The notes: generated from the sequence alone by a model not told the origin. 64,000 nucleotides of DNA from JAODBJ01 sp963782465 (GCA_963782465.1 CAWAJR010000004.1:186001-250000); one strand, 5' to 3'; numbered from the stretch's first letter, positions 8,924 through 17,357 are shown. Program-made: numbers and translations.

Positions 8924-9922
8924 TTACCCCACTTGCTCCGGGCTGTCACCGTACGCGTAGTTGCTCTGGGGGTAGCGGCCACCGACGGCGACGCCCTTCG
9001 GCGCGATCGCCGCGAGCTTCGCGAGATCGTCGGCCGTGAGCAGCACGTCGAGCGCGGCAACGTTCTCTTCGAGGTACGAACGGCGTTTCGTGCCCGGGAT
9101 CGGCACGACATCGTCGCCCTGGGCGAGCACCCAGGCGAGCGCGAGCTGCCCGGCCGACACGCCCTTCGCGTCGGCGAGTTCGCGCACCGCGTCGACCAGC
9201 AGCAGGTTGCGGGTGAAGTTGTCGCCTTGGAAACGGGGGTTGGTCCGGCGCATGTCGCCGGCTTCGAAGTCGCTCGGGTCTTTGATCGCGCCGGTGAGGA
9301 AACCTCGGCCGAGGGGGCTGAACGGCACGATCCCGACCCCGTTGCGGCGAGCGGTGGCGAGCACGTCGTCTTCGATGTCACGCGTCCAGAGCGACCATTC
9401 GCTCTGGAGCGCCGCGATCGGGTGCACCTCGACCGCGCGCTCGATGCTGCGGCTGCTCGCTTCCGACAGGCCGAGGTGGCGCACCTTGCCCGCGGCGACG
9501 AGCTCGGCCATCGCACCGACGGTGTCTTCGATCGGCACCTTCGGGTCGACCCGGTGCTGGTAGTAGAGGTCGATCCGATCGGTACCGAGACGTTGCAGGC
9601 TCTCGTCGCAACACGCCTTCACGTATTCCGGGCGCCCGTTGATCTGCAGGCCCTTCTCGCCGTGGCTCAGCGCGAACTTCGTCGCGAGCACGACTTCGTC
9701 GCGGCGGCCGGCGATGGCGCGGCCGACGAGCGTCTCGTTGTGGCCGAGGCCGTAGACGTTCGACGTGTCGAGGAAGCACACGCCGAGATCGAGCGCCCGG
9801 TGGATGGTTGCGATCGATTCGGCTTCGTCGGGCGTGCCGTACGACTGCGACATGCCCATGCAGCCGAGGCCCTGCGCCGAGACTTCGAGGCCGGAACGAC
9901 CGAGCGTGCGGGTGGCGATCAC
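8924..9922 (-). CDS. Aldo/keto reductase
   Basis: A 332-residue TIM-barrel NAD(P)H-dependent oxidoreductase. The catalytic tetrad is present: Asp52 and Tyr57 in FLDTSNVYGLG, Lys82 in VLATKF, His123 in LYYQHRVDP. The cofactor site PIPGTKRRSYLEENV follows near residue 275. The QGLGCMGMSQSYG opening puts it in the AKR11/AKR13-like clade of general aldehyde and ketone reductases. It is the first gene before ndh on the minus strand. The divergent ECF sigma gene starts 77 bp away. Substrate unknown. Confidence 0.95.
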   Translation of the reverse strand: MIATRTLGRSGLEVSAQGLGCMGMSQSYGTPDEAESIATIHRALDLGVCFLDTSNVYGLGHNETLVGRAIAGRRDEVVLATKFALSHGEKGLQINGRPEYVKACCDESLQRLGTDRIDLYYQHRVDPKVPIEDTVGAMAELVAAGKVRHLGLSEASSRSIERAVEVHPIAALQSEWSLWTRDIEDDVLATARRNGVGIVPFSPLGRGFLTGAIKDPSDFEAGDMRRTNPRFQGDNFTRNLLLVDAVRELADAKGVSAGQLALAWVLAQGDDVVPIPGTKRRSYLEENVAALDVLLTADDLAKLAAIAPKGVAVGGRYPQSNYAYGDSPEQVG

Positions 9923-9999
9923 TGCGGCTCCTTTCGGGATACCGCGACGCTACCGGTCGTCGCACTGAGCATTCCGAGGGTGAGCAGACTTGTCCCTCG

Positions 10000-10494
10000 A
10001 TGGGTGAGGCCGATTTTCCCGATTGGTACCGAGGCGAGCGGCCTCGCGTACTCGCTGCGCTCAGCATGCTGTCGGGCGATCGTGACGCTGCCGCCGAAGC
10101 CACCGACGAAGCGTTTGCGCGGGCCTTCGCTCATTGGGGCCGGGTCGAGCGGATGGACTCGCCGGGCGGTTGGACGTATCGCGTCGCGCTGAACGCGTTG
10201 CGCACGACGTTGCGGAAGCGCGGACGCACCGCGCGGGCCCATGCTTCCGGCGGACCGAGGTACGCGCCCGAGGTCGACCTCGACCTCTGGGAGGTCGTAC
10301 GCGCGCTCCCCGACCGTCAGCGGCTCGCCGTCGTGCTGCGTTACGTCGCCGATCTCCCCGAAGCCGAGATCGCGCGGGCGATGGGCGTGCGGCGCGGCAC
10401 CGTCTCGTCGACCCTCGCCGCTGCGAAAGCCCGCCTCGCCGCACAGCTGCGCGAAGACGTCTCCGCGGAGACGCAAAGGACCGATCATGCATGA
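10000..10494 (+). CDS. ECF-type RNA polymerase sigma factor
   Basis: A 164-residue sigma factor with only regions 2 and 4. Region 2 is residues 10-75 (LSGDRDAAAEATDEAFARAFAHWGRVERMDSPGGWTYRVALNALR); region 4 is about 100-150 (LPDRQRLAVVLRYVADLPEAEIARAMGVRRGTVSSTLAAAKARL), with the second-helix core EIARAMGVRRGTVSS. ATG at 10000 is preferred because longer frames run into the aldo/keto reductase gene. It overlaps the next gene by 8 bp, the usual layout of a sigma factor with its anti-sigma or target membrane protein. Confidence 0.92.
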   Translation: MGEADFPDWYRGERPRVLAALSMLSGDRDAAAEATDEAFARAFAHWGRVERMDSPGGWTYRVALNALRTTLRKRGRTARAHASGGPRYAPEVDLDLWEVVRALPDRQRLAVVLRYVADLPEAEIARAMGVRRGTVSSTLAAAKARLAAQLREDVSAETQRTDHA

Positions 10495-11959
10495 CATCGA
10501 AGTCGCGGCGCGACGCCTCGTGGACGCACAGCCCGAGTCGCCCGCGCCCGAACCCGTGATCACGCGCGGCCGCGCGTTGCGCCGCCGGCGACGGTGGCGC
10601 AACGCCGCGGCGGTTGCGGTCGTCGTCGCGCTCGTCGCCGGAACTGTCGCCGCGACCCGTCCGACGCACGGTGGCGCGCCTGAGAAGATCCACGCAGTGT
10701 CGGGAACGCCCGAGACAAACTCGCTGGCGCGGCAGCAACTCGACGCGCACCTCGGACTCGGCTTGCCGCAGGGTTGGAAACCGGTCGATGTCGCCGACGC
10801 GCGCTTGTGGGTCCCACCGAGTGCGGCGATCGCCATCTGTCCCGACATGACCATCGGGTTCACCGGCGCACCGGCGTGCGGCGACGGCAGCGCGATCACC
10901 ATGCAGCGTCTCGGGCGATTCACGATCACGACCGCGCCGGTAAGGACCGTCCACGGCTACGCCCTCTACGCCGCCGGGGCTTTCGGCAGCTCGACTTCGT
11001 ACGCAGTTCCTGCCCTCGACGTACGCATCGTCGTCGGCACGGACGTCGTCGACGCGAAGCGGGTGCTCGGCACGCTCGCGCCGTCGGCTCGCGCTGTCGC
11101 GTTGCGCGCCGACGCGATCTTGCCGACGACGGGTTGGCCCGCCGTGCGATTCGGCGGTCTTTCGATACGCGTACCACCCAATTGGGCGATCGAAGACCTC
11201 GCTGCGACCCGCCCGGACCCGTGCCAACTGGGCGAGCAACCGGCGAACACGTTGCTCGTCGGTAGCGGGCTCGCCAGCTCGTGCCCGCTTCCTGATCGCA
11301 CGTCGGGCCGGATGCTGTTCGACGGCGTGTGGCTCGGGCACGGCGGCGGCTCACGCGAAGTCGTCGTCGACAACGGTCGCATCACCTCCTCGTTCGTCGC
11401 CACACCCATCGACACGCATATCGGTGTTCGCGTTGCCGGCACTGCGACGCCGATCACGATCGCGACGGGTCGCGACGGTCGAATCGCGGCGACGGTTCTG
11501 CATTCGATCCGCACGGTGCGGTCAAACACGTTTTCCGTCGCCGGCTGCCCAGCTACGCAGCCGTCGCAGGCACCCACCCAACCGAGCTACCTCACCCACA
11601 TCGTGGAGGGCCACCCGACTTCTGCGATCGTCTGCCGCTACTACGGCAGCGGGGTCGCCCATCACGGCGCCAAACCGGGGACGCTCTCGGCCGCCCACGC
11701 GGGGTACGCCGGGCAACTCCAGTCGGCACTGAACGCGTCGCGCCCGACCACGAACCGCTGCGTGAGCGCGCCCACGTTCACGACGTTCATTCGGTTCGGC
11801 TACGCGAACGGCTCGACCCACGTCGTGCTCGCCGACCCGCACTGCGGTCTCGTCACCGACGGGACGTTCAATGTCGCTGCGTCCGCGTCGCTCCTTACCC
11901 TCATCGGCGAACTCGACGGGCACGACTGCACGTTCACACCGAACTCGGTCGTCTGTTAA
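10487..11959 (+). CDS. Membrane-anchored extracytoplasmic protein, probable anti-sigma partner
   Basis: A 490-residue protein. Residues 1-40 are cytoplasmic and arginine-rich (MHDIEVAARRLVDAQ, RGRALRRRRRWRN), followed by one membrane span (AAAVAVVVALVAGTVAAT, about 42-60) and an extracytoplasmic domain of about 430 residues with several cysteines (ICPDM, ACGDG, DPCQLG, SSCPLP and a C-terminal HDCTFTPNSVVC) that could form disulfides. I do not recognise the large domain. The 8-bp overlap with the ECF sigma gene and the topology suggest a sigma-regulating sensor, but the cytoplasmic part is shorter than a classic zinc anti-sigma domain. It could instead be the regulated membrane protein. Confidence 0.75.
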   Translation: MHDIEVAARRLVDAQPESPAPEPVITRGRALRRRRRWRNAAAVAVVVALVAGTVAATRPTHGGAPEKIHAVSGTPETNSLARQQLDAHLGLGLPQGWKPVDVADARLWVPPSAAIAICPDMTIGFTGAPACGDGSAITMQRLGRFTITTAPVRTVHGYALYAAGAFGSSTSYAVPALDVRIVVGTDVVDAKRVLGTLAPSARAVALRADAILPTTGWPAVRFGGLSIRVPPNWAIEDLAATRPDPCQLGEQPANTLLVGSGLASSCPLPDRTSGRMLFDGVWLGHGGGSREVVVDNGRITSSFVATPIDTHIGVRVAGTATPITIATGRDGRIAATVLHSIRTVRSNTFSVAGCPATQPSQAPTQPSYLTHIVEGHPTSAIVCRYYGSGVAHHGAKPGTLSAAHAGYAGQLQSALNASRPTTNRCVSAPTFTTFIRFGYANGSTHVVLADPHCGLVTDGTFNVAASASLLTLIGELDGHDCTFTPNSVVC

Positions 11960-12021
11960 ACGGATGATGACGTATGGGTTCGACGGCGCCTTGTGCCGGA
12001 TATTCGTCACCCGGTTCGGCG

Positions 12022-13097
12022 CTACTCGCCCGGGTACTCGTTCCTGATGTCGACGATCGTGTCGACATTCGCGAAGAACGCGTCGATCACACCGGGGTCG
12101 AAACCGGTGCCCCGCGCGTCCTGGAGGATCTCGTACGCGCGCTCGAGCGGGTACGCGGGCTTGTAGCAGCGGCGGCTCACCACCGCGTCGAACACGTCGG
12201 CTACGGCCGCGATCCTCCCCTCGATCGGGATCGCCTCACCGGCGAGCTCGTTCGGGTAGCCGGAACCGTCGAAGCGTTCGTGGTGCGTGTACGCGATCGA
12301 CGCGGCCGTCGTGAGCAACGGCTGTTCCGACTTCGACAGGATGCGGTAACCGAGTTCGGCGTGCTGCTTGATGACGTCGTACTCGGCCGGTGAGAACGAG
12401 CCGGGCTTGAACAAGATGCCGTCGGGCACGCCGACCTTGCCGATGTCGTGCATGGCGCTCGCCACGCCGACCAGTCGCGCTTCGCCCTCGCTGAACCCGC
12501 ACGCACCCGCGAGCACCGTCGCGTAGCGGCTCACGCGCACGACGTGGTGCCCGGTTTCGATGTCGCGGCCTTCGATCGCCTGCGCGAGGGAGTGGATCGT
12601 CAACTCGGCCGAATGCTGGAGCTGATCGCTCGCGCGCTGCAGGTCGGCCAGCGCTTCGCTCAGGGCCGCGGTCCGCGCGTCGACCATGCCTTCGAGCCGT
12701 TCGCTGTACGCGCGGTTCTCGCGTTCGAGGGTGCTGCGCCGCAACGCGTTCGCCGCCGCGATCAGCACCTGGCTCGAGTCGAACGGTTTGGTCACGTAGC
12801 CGTACGCGCCGAGCGCGAGCGCGGTGTCGGCGAAGTCGGGATCGTTCACGCTCGACACCATGACGACCGGAAGGTCGGGACGCCGGTCGTGCAGCGCGCC
12901 GAGCAGGTCGATCCCCGAACCGCCCGGCATGCGCACATCCGACAAGACCAACTCGATGTGGTCGCGGTCGACCGTGGCGAGCGCTTCGGCCGGGCCGACG
13001 CGTACGTGGTGCCGTAGCCGCCGGCTTCGAGGAACCGTCCGAGCAGTTTGCGTACTTGTTCGTCGTCGTCGACCACGAGGACTCGGGTCACCGTCAT
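12022..13097 (-). CDS. Response regulator with HD-GYP phosphodiesterase domain (frame-broken)
   Basis: Across one break this is about 358 residues: a receiver domain (VLVVDDDEQVRKLLGRFLEAGGY; phospho-acceptor Asp in LVLSDVRMPG; Lys in YVTKPFD), a short coiled linker (RSTLERENRAYSERLEGMVDARTAALSEAL), then an HD-GYP domain with HDIGK and HHERFDGSGYP. HD-GYP enzymes hydrolyse cyclic di-GMP, so this should turn a phosphorylation signal into lower c-di-GMP. The break is at GGGCC, 12992-12996; one more C gives a normal YASGPAEALA. The annotated ATG is very close to GGAG; GTG at 13091 is better spaced and may be the real start. No partner kinase is adjacent. Confidence 0.9.
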
Positions 13098-13272
13098 CTC
13101 CTACCGCTCATGCCCCCGGGTACAACGCATCTTCCTTCCGTTCACGCGATTGTCCAGTGCACAAAAGGGGCGGGAACTTCGGTGAAACACCGGGGTCACG
13201 GGTCGCCGTGGCGCGCCGATATCCCTGTTGGAGTGCTTACGTGACTGCGTTCACATGGAGGTGGGACAGATC

Positions 13273-13587
13273 ATGAGCCCTTACACCGTGCGCGTGACAT
13301 GCCCAGATTGCGGCGATGTCGCGCCTCGGATCCAAGATGTCGTCCTGCTGTGCTCGCTCGACAACGGCGCCTACACCGTGTCGTTCCCGTGCCCGCTCTG
13401 CGCGCGCCGCACCGTGGTCGTGCCGCCCGGTCGCAGCGTCCCGTTGCTCGAAGCCGCCGGCGTCGAGGAACGTATTTGGTGGTACCCCGACGAACTCGAC
13501 GACGCGTTGCGCACCGACGCCACCCCGCCCGGCGCGCTGCTCGACCTGCTCGACCACGACTGGGACGCCGAACTCAGCGATCTCTGA
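13273..13587 (+). CDS. Small zinc-ribbon-like protein
   Basis: A 104-residue acidic protein with two Cys-x2-Cys pairs, CPDC (about residue 10) and CPLC (about residue 39), the spacing of a zinc ribbon, followed by a region with EERIWWYPDELDDALR and LLDLLDHDWDAELSDL. ATG at 13273 is chosen because GGAGG (13257-13261) stands 11 bp upstream. Proteins of this size and pattern are common in actinobacteria without known function. It stands alone between the HD-GYP gene, divergent, and ssrA. Confidence 0.7.
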   Translation: MSPYTVRVTCPDCGDVAPRIQDVVLLCSLDNGAYTVSFPCPLCARRTVVVPPGRSVPLLEAAGVEERIWWYPDELDDALRTDATPPGALLDLLDHDWDAELSDL

Positions 13588-13604
13588 GCACGGCCAAGTG
13601 ATTC

Positions 13605-13673
13605 GTCCATTGGACCTGAACCGGCGCCAGAGCGCAGATTTCGTCCAATGGACATACCGGGCTCCGGTAGAAT
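13605..13673 (+). promoter_or_regulatory. Putative ssrA promoter with two GTCCAWTGGAC boxes
   Basis: GTCCATTGGAC (13605-13615) and GTCCAATGGAC (13643-13653) are near-palindromes and reverse complements of each other, 38 bp apart. TAGAAT (13668-13673) would be a good -10 box, starting RNA near 13680 and leaving a leader of about 39 nt before the mature tmRNA. No clear -35 box is visible; the second palindrome occupies that place, as for an activator or repressor site. Confidence 0.4.
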
Positions 13674-13718
13674 CGCGAGGTTCGGCTGCCCAGCGCATCG
13701 GGTGCCGAACATTGACAA

Positions 13719-14071
13719 GGGGGTGCGTGGCTTCGATTTTGAGGATCGAAGCGGGAGAAGCGAGCCGACGTCGCCGGAACGTCGTTAAAGAGTCGGCACC
13801 ATATATATCTGCCAACGACAACTTGGCCCTGGCTGCCTGACCTAGTCAGCAGTCCGCCCGCATCAGTTTTGCCATTCGACTGAGCGACGCGTCATTGAGG
13901 ATGGCTTACCTGCACGGAGTGCCTCAGGCCGCGTAGGAACACCTTCTGAGGATGGGGTCGCTCCAGGGTGCCGCTGCCCGTGAGCGACCCGACATCAAAG
14001 CAACGGCTGCGCTCGGAGAAGTCCCGCCAAGAGCTCGAAAGACGGGGGTTCGACTCCCCCCACCTCCACCA
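13719..14071 (+). ncRNA. ssrA: tmRNA (SsrA), tag APYISANDNLALAA
   Basis: The RNA acts as both tRNA and mRNA in trans-translation with SmpB. The 5' GGGGGTG (13719-13725) pairs with CACCTCC (14061-14067), including the G3-U70 wobble that marks alanine acceptors; discriminator A and an encoded CCA follow (14068-14071). The conserved start GTGGCTTCGAT, and the T-arm with 5-bp GGGGG/CCCCC stem and TTCGACT loop (14044-14060), are present. The tag frame begins at GCA 13796 and ends at TGA 13838-13840, giving 14 residues ending in the protease-recognised ALAA. The 353-nt length is normal. Its 3' end is repeated at 16721. Confidence 0.97.
14043..14071 (+). repeat. attL-like direct repeat: 3' end of ssrA
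   Basis: These 29 bases (T-arm, acceptor and CCA of tmRNA) recur at 16721-16748 with a single C missing. The 3' end of tmRNA genes is a classic integration target of site-specific recombinases, which duplicate it at both ends of an inserted element. Confidence 0.6.
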
Positions 14072-14099
14072 CCACACCACCACCACGGCCACCACTTAC

Positions 14100-15020
14100 G
14101 CCGTGACGATCTCGGTTCCATGCGGTGACGCGCAACTGACGCGACGGGTCGTTCACGATGACCCGGTCCGTTGGGCGGTCACCGGCCGGTGCTCACCGCC
14201 CTTCCTCCCGCTCGCGGGCGATGTGCCCTCGAGCACCGTCGACAGCGGCGGGGCGCCGTTGGGCGCGATCCGCATGGTGGCTTCCAACTTCACGCCGGGC
14301 ACGAGCGCGGCGCCCGCCGGCCAGGTCCTGTCGACGGCTGCGTACCCGAACGCTTCCGCCGTGTTCGGATCGACGTTCGGCGGCGACGGTTCCACGACCT
14401 TCGGCGTTCCCGATCTCCAGGGTCGCACCCCTACCGGCCTCGGTACCCGCCCGGGCGGGACGACGGTCGCGTTGGGTGAGAAGGTCGGTTCGAACCGGGT
14501 CACGATCAGCCGGGCTGTCATGCCGGTCGCCTACGGCGGCGACGGGTCGGCGCTGGCTCGCCGTCCCCCCGCTCTGGGGCTGACCTACCTGATCCGCACG
14601 TCGGGTCGCGACGGGTCGGCGAATACGATCGAGTTCGATTCGCTCGGCGTCGTGGTCCCGTACGCCGGCACGTTGGTCCCCGCCGGGTAGTTGGTGGCGG
14701 ACGGTCGCCTGCTGTCGATCGCCGAGCACCCTGATCTGTTCGCGGTGCTCGGCACGACCTACGGCGGCGACGGGGTGACGACCTTCGCGCTGCCGGACCT
14801 ACGCGGTCGTGCGGTCGTCCAGGCCGGATGCTCCTTCTTCGGGTGCCGCACGCTCGGAGAGCAGTTCGGTTCGGAGTCGGTGGCGATAACGCAGGCCCAG
14901 CTTCCCGATGCGTTGGGCGGCAGTCGCCAGAACGTCGACAACAACGCGCCGGCGCTCGCACTGGACTACCTCTGCTCCCTCCGTCCTTCGCGGCGACGAG
15001 TCGCCGGGCGTCGGGGGTGA
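14100..15020 (+). pseudogene. Broken tandem tail-collar (microcystin-dependent-like) protein
   Basis: Two tail-collar-type domains in a row. The first reads GAIRMVASNFTPG, then FGSTFGGDGSTTFGVPDLQGRTP; the second reads LVADGRLLSIAEH, then LGTTYGGDGVTTFALPDLRGR. Between them a TAG at 14688-14690 replaces the tryptophan expected in PAGW-LLADG, a one-base TGG-to-TAG change. Near 14975-15000 the frame is lost again before the usual ending. No start with a ribosome binding site is visible after ssrA. Such domains occur in phage tail fibres and in secreted actinobacterial proteins. It lies in the segment between the two ssrA-end repeats, fitting a decayed passenger gene. Confidence 0.7.
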
Positions 15021-15056
15021 CCGCGCTGACCGGCAGGGCCGGCCGGCCGCGAACGA

Positions 15057-15938
15057 TCAGGCCGGCCCGACCACCCGCAGGCGCGCCGGCGCCTGCGGGA
15101 GCGGCACGCCGGTCAGCACGGTGAACGCCGCGGCGGTGGTGTCGTCGGCCGGGAGCCACATCACTAGGCTCTGCTCACCGGCGTCGGGAAGGGCCATGAC
15201 CTCGTACGCGATGTGGAGCGCGCCCGCGGCGGGGTGACGCAACGTCTTCACGCCGCGCCGTTTCTCGGCGACGTCGTGGCGTGCCCAGCGCCCGGCGAAC
15301 TCGGGCCGCGGCGAGAGGTGCGCGAGCAGTTCGGCGAGATGTTCGTCGCCGCTCCAACGCACCGACGCCGCGCGCAGGCGCGTCACCTGTTCGTCGGCGG
15401 CCTGCTCCCAGTCGGCGAACACGTCGCGGGCGATAGGGTCGGTCAGGACGTACCGCGCGATGTTCGCCGTTGCACCCTCCGGCCACGCGAGGAGATGGAG
15501 CGGCTCGACGACCGCGGCCCACGCGTCGTTCCACGCGAGCACGTCGCCGAAGGGCCCGAGCACGAACGCCGGCGTCGGCTCGACCCGGCCGAGGATCGTG
15601 CGGACCGTCGGCGCGACGGTGCGTTCGGCGGTCGTGAGCGACGGGCACAGGTCCGGCGCGTTCCCGCGTGCCGCGAGCTTCGCGAGGTGCATGCGCTCGT
15701 CGTCGCTGAGCCGCAGCGCCCGGGCGAGTGATGCGAGCACCTCCGCCGACGGGTTGGAGTCGCGACCCTGTTCGAGGCGCACCAGGTAGTCGACGCTGAC
15801 ACCGGCGAGCGTCGCGACCTCTTCGCGCCGCAAGCCCGGCGTGCGGCGGCGACCGTGGTGCACGAGCCCGACGTCGTTGGGCTGCAGCAGTTCCCGCCGG
15901 GCCCGCAGGAACGTCCCGAGGTCGAGGTCGTCGGTCAC
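15057..15938 (-). CDS. XRE-family regulator with MmyB-like ligand domain
   Basis: A 293-residue protein. Residues 5-80 form a helix-turn-helix with RRTPGLRREEVATLAGVSVDYLVRLEQGRD and the LARALRLSDDERMHL tail. Residues about 105-265 form the MmyB-like domain (ILGRVEPTPAFVLGPFGDVLAWNDAW, FADWEQAADEQVTRLRA, W-RHDV--KRRGVKTLRHPAAG), a PAS-like fold thought to bind small molecules or fatty acids. Start is GTG at 15938. It is divergent from the YceI gene 100 bp away and may regulate it (inference from layout; members of this family often sit beside oxidoreductases). Confidence 0.92.
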   Translation of the reverse strand: MTDDLDLGTFLRARRELLQPNDVGLVHHGRRRTPGLRREEVATLAGVSVDYLVRLEQGRDSNPSAEVLASLARALRLSDDERMHLAKLAARGNAPDLCPSLTTAERTVAPTVRTILGRVEPTPAFVLGPFGDVLAWNDAWAAVVEPLHLLAWPEGATANIARYVLTDPIARDVFADWEQAADEQVTRLRAASVRWSGDEHLAELLAHLSPRPEFAGRWARHDVAEKRRGVKTLRHPAAGALHIAYEVMALPDAGEQSLVMWLPADDTTAAAFTVLTGVPLPQAPARLRVVGPA

Positions 15939-16038
15939 GCACCGATGATGCCCGATCCCCGGCGGGCGATCCTGGCCGTCTCACTCCCAGGATGGTCCCG
16001 GTCTCCCTCCGGCCCGCGCCGGCGCCGACGATGGCGCC

Positions 16039-16626
16039 ATGACCAACACCACCTCGACCACATCCACCACGCAACCGAACCGCGGCCCGCAACTCCCCCT
16101 GACGCCCGGGCGGTGGGAGCTCGACGCGGCGCACTCCTCCATCGGCTTCACGATCCGGCACCTCGGCGTGTCGAAGGTACGCGGCCGGTTCAACCGCTTC
16201 ACGGCCGACGTCGTGGTCGGTGACACCCTCGCCACGACGAGCGTCGTCGCGACGATCGACGTCGCCAGCATCGACACCGGGAACGCCGATCGCGACGCGC
16301 ACGTGCTCTCCGCCGACCTCATGGACGTGGCGCAGCGGCCGCAGATGGCATTCCGCTCGACCCGCATTAGCGGGGCCGGGCAGACATGGCAGGTCGACGG
16401 CGACCTGACCATCGGCGACGTGGCACGCCCCGTATCGCTGACCGTCGAGCTCGGCGGGGTCGAGTCGTTCGTCGACGGCACGCGCCACGCCGGGTTCGAA
16501 GCCGCGACGCAGCTGCGGCGCAAGGACTTCGGCATCGACCTCACGATGCCGCCCGGCGTGAGCAACGCGGTGCTCGGCGACGTCGTGAAAGTCGACCTGG
16601 ACCTGCAGCTCATCGAGCCGGCCTGA
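16039..16626 (+). CDS. YceI-family lipocalin-like protein
   Basis: A 195-residue YceI domain beginning WELDAAHSSIGFTIRHLGVSKVRGRF and continuing through VVATIDVASIDTGNADRDAHVLSADLMDV and GDLTIGDVARPVSLTVEL. YceI proteins are beta-barrels that bind polyprenoid or other long lipids. There is no signal peptide, so the protein is cytoplasmic, as most actinobacterial forms are. ATG at 16039 stands at a normal place for the family. A strong hairpin follows at 16657. The gene is the most complete passenger of the segment between the two ssrA-end repeats. Confidence 0.93.
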   Translation: MTNTTSTTSTTQPNRGPQLPLTPGRWELDAAHSSIGFTIRHLGVSKVRGRFNRFTADVVVGDTLATTSVVATIDVASIDTGNADRDAHVLSADLMDVAQRPQMAFRSTRISGAGQTWQVDGDLTIGDVARPVSLTVELGGVESFVDGTRHAGFEAATQLRRKDFGIDLTMPPGVSNAVLGDVVKVDLDLQLIEPA

Positions 16627-16656
16627 ACGCCCGGCGCCGCGCGCCCGGGACTCTCG

Positions 16657-16693
16657 GTGCACGGACGCGACGCTTGGCGCCGCGTCCGTGCAC
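16657..16693 (+). terminator. Strong hairpin after the YceI gene
   Basis: GTGCACGGACGCG (16657-16669) and CGCGTCCGTGCAC (16681-16693) are perfect 13-bp arms around an 11-nt loop, 31 bp after the YceI stop. There is no T-run, which is usual for high-GC actinobacterial terminators. Confidence 0.55.
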
Positions 16694-16720
16694 ACGCGAC
16701 GCGCCACCAGGGTTCGGAGG

Positions 16721-16748
16721 CGGGGGTTCGACTCCCCCACCTCCACCA
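16721..16748 (+). repeat. attR-like direct repeat of the ssrA 3' end
   Basis: Same sequence as 14043-14071 apart from one missing C in the run of six. No cloverleaf can be built upstream, so it is not a tRNA. Homology to ssrA stops abruptly at its left side, as expected for a recombination core. Confidence 0.6.
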
Positions 16749-16749
16749 T

Positions 16750-17171
16750 CACGGATCTGTTGGACCCTCGCTTCCGAGCTCGACGCGGTCGACGAGCTGT
16801 TCACGTCCTTGCTCGTGCAGGCGACGGCTGCCGTTCGCCGCGAGGGATCGAAGCACGATCGTTACGGCCGCAGCCGCACGACGCGCTTTCGCCGCTCGTT
16901 CCTCACCGCCTTCGCGCGGCGCATCGGCGAGCGCCTGCGCGATGTCGTCGCCGCGACCGTCTCGGCGGCGCGCGACGACATCGGCGGTGCACTGGTGCCG
17001 GTGCTGGCAGCCCGCAGCGAGGCGACGCGTGCGGCGGCGGCAACCGTGTTCCCCGAGGTCGGCACCTTCTCGCCCAGCGCCAACGATGTCGAAGGCTGGC
17101 ACGCGGGCACGCGCTTCGGCGATGTCGCCGACATTGGGGTTCGCCGGGCCGTCGGCCGTCACTCCGCCTGA
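16750..17171 (+). pseudogene. C-terminal fragment of a DUF2786-type protein
   Basis: Directly after the ssrA-end repeat a frame reads about 135 residues to TGA at 17169-17171, with ELDAVDELFTSLLVQATAA, TTRFRRSFLTAFARRIGERL and VFPEVGTF. This matches the C-terminal half of DUF2786 proteins as I know them; the N-terminal DUF2786 domain is absent and no start codon with a ribosome binding site is present. The cut coincides with the repeat, so the gene was probably interrupted or replaced by recombination at that point. Function of the family is unknown. Confidence 0.6.
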
Positions 17172-17345
17172 CTCGACGCCCGCGCGGGTCGATGAGCACG
17201 TTGACGGCTTCGGTGGGACCTTCGGCGTAGAACGCTTCGAGCCGAGCCATCGCTTCGGCTCGATCGGTCGTCTCGAACAACCACACCACGAGGTCCTCTG
17301 GAAGACGGCGAGCGCCGAATGCGTCGCGGCTCTTGCTGTGGCCTC
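17172..17345 (-). pseudogene. Startless fragment of an unknown protein
   Basis: On the minus strand a run with natural protein composition (SRDAFGARRLPEDLVVWLF, ETTDRAEAMARLEAFYAEG, PTEAVNVLIDPRG) occupies about 55 codons between the cyclase stop and the DUF2786 fragment. It has no start codon, and beyond about 17179 the frame turns into arginine-rich shadow sequence. I do not recognise the family. Probably another remnant near the recombination scar, or chance. Confidence 0.3.
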
Positions 17346-17357
17346 CGCCGGGTTCGG

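Noticed and set aside
16657..16748. A tRNA gene ending at the CCACCTCCACCA-like sequence
   Set aside because: A T-arm and 3' acceptor are present, but no complementary 5' acceptor strand, D-arm or anticodon arm lies upstream. It is better explained as a duplicated tmRNA end.
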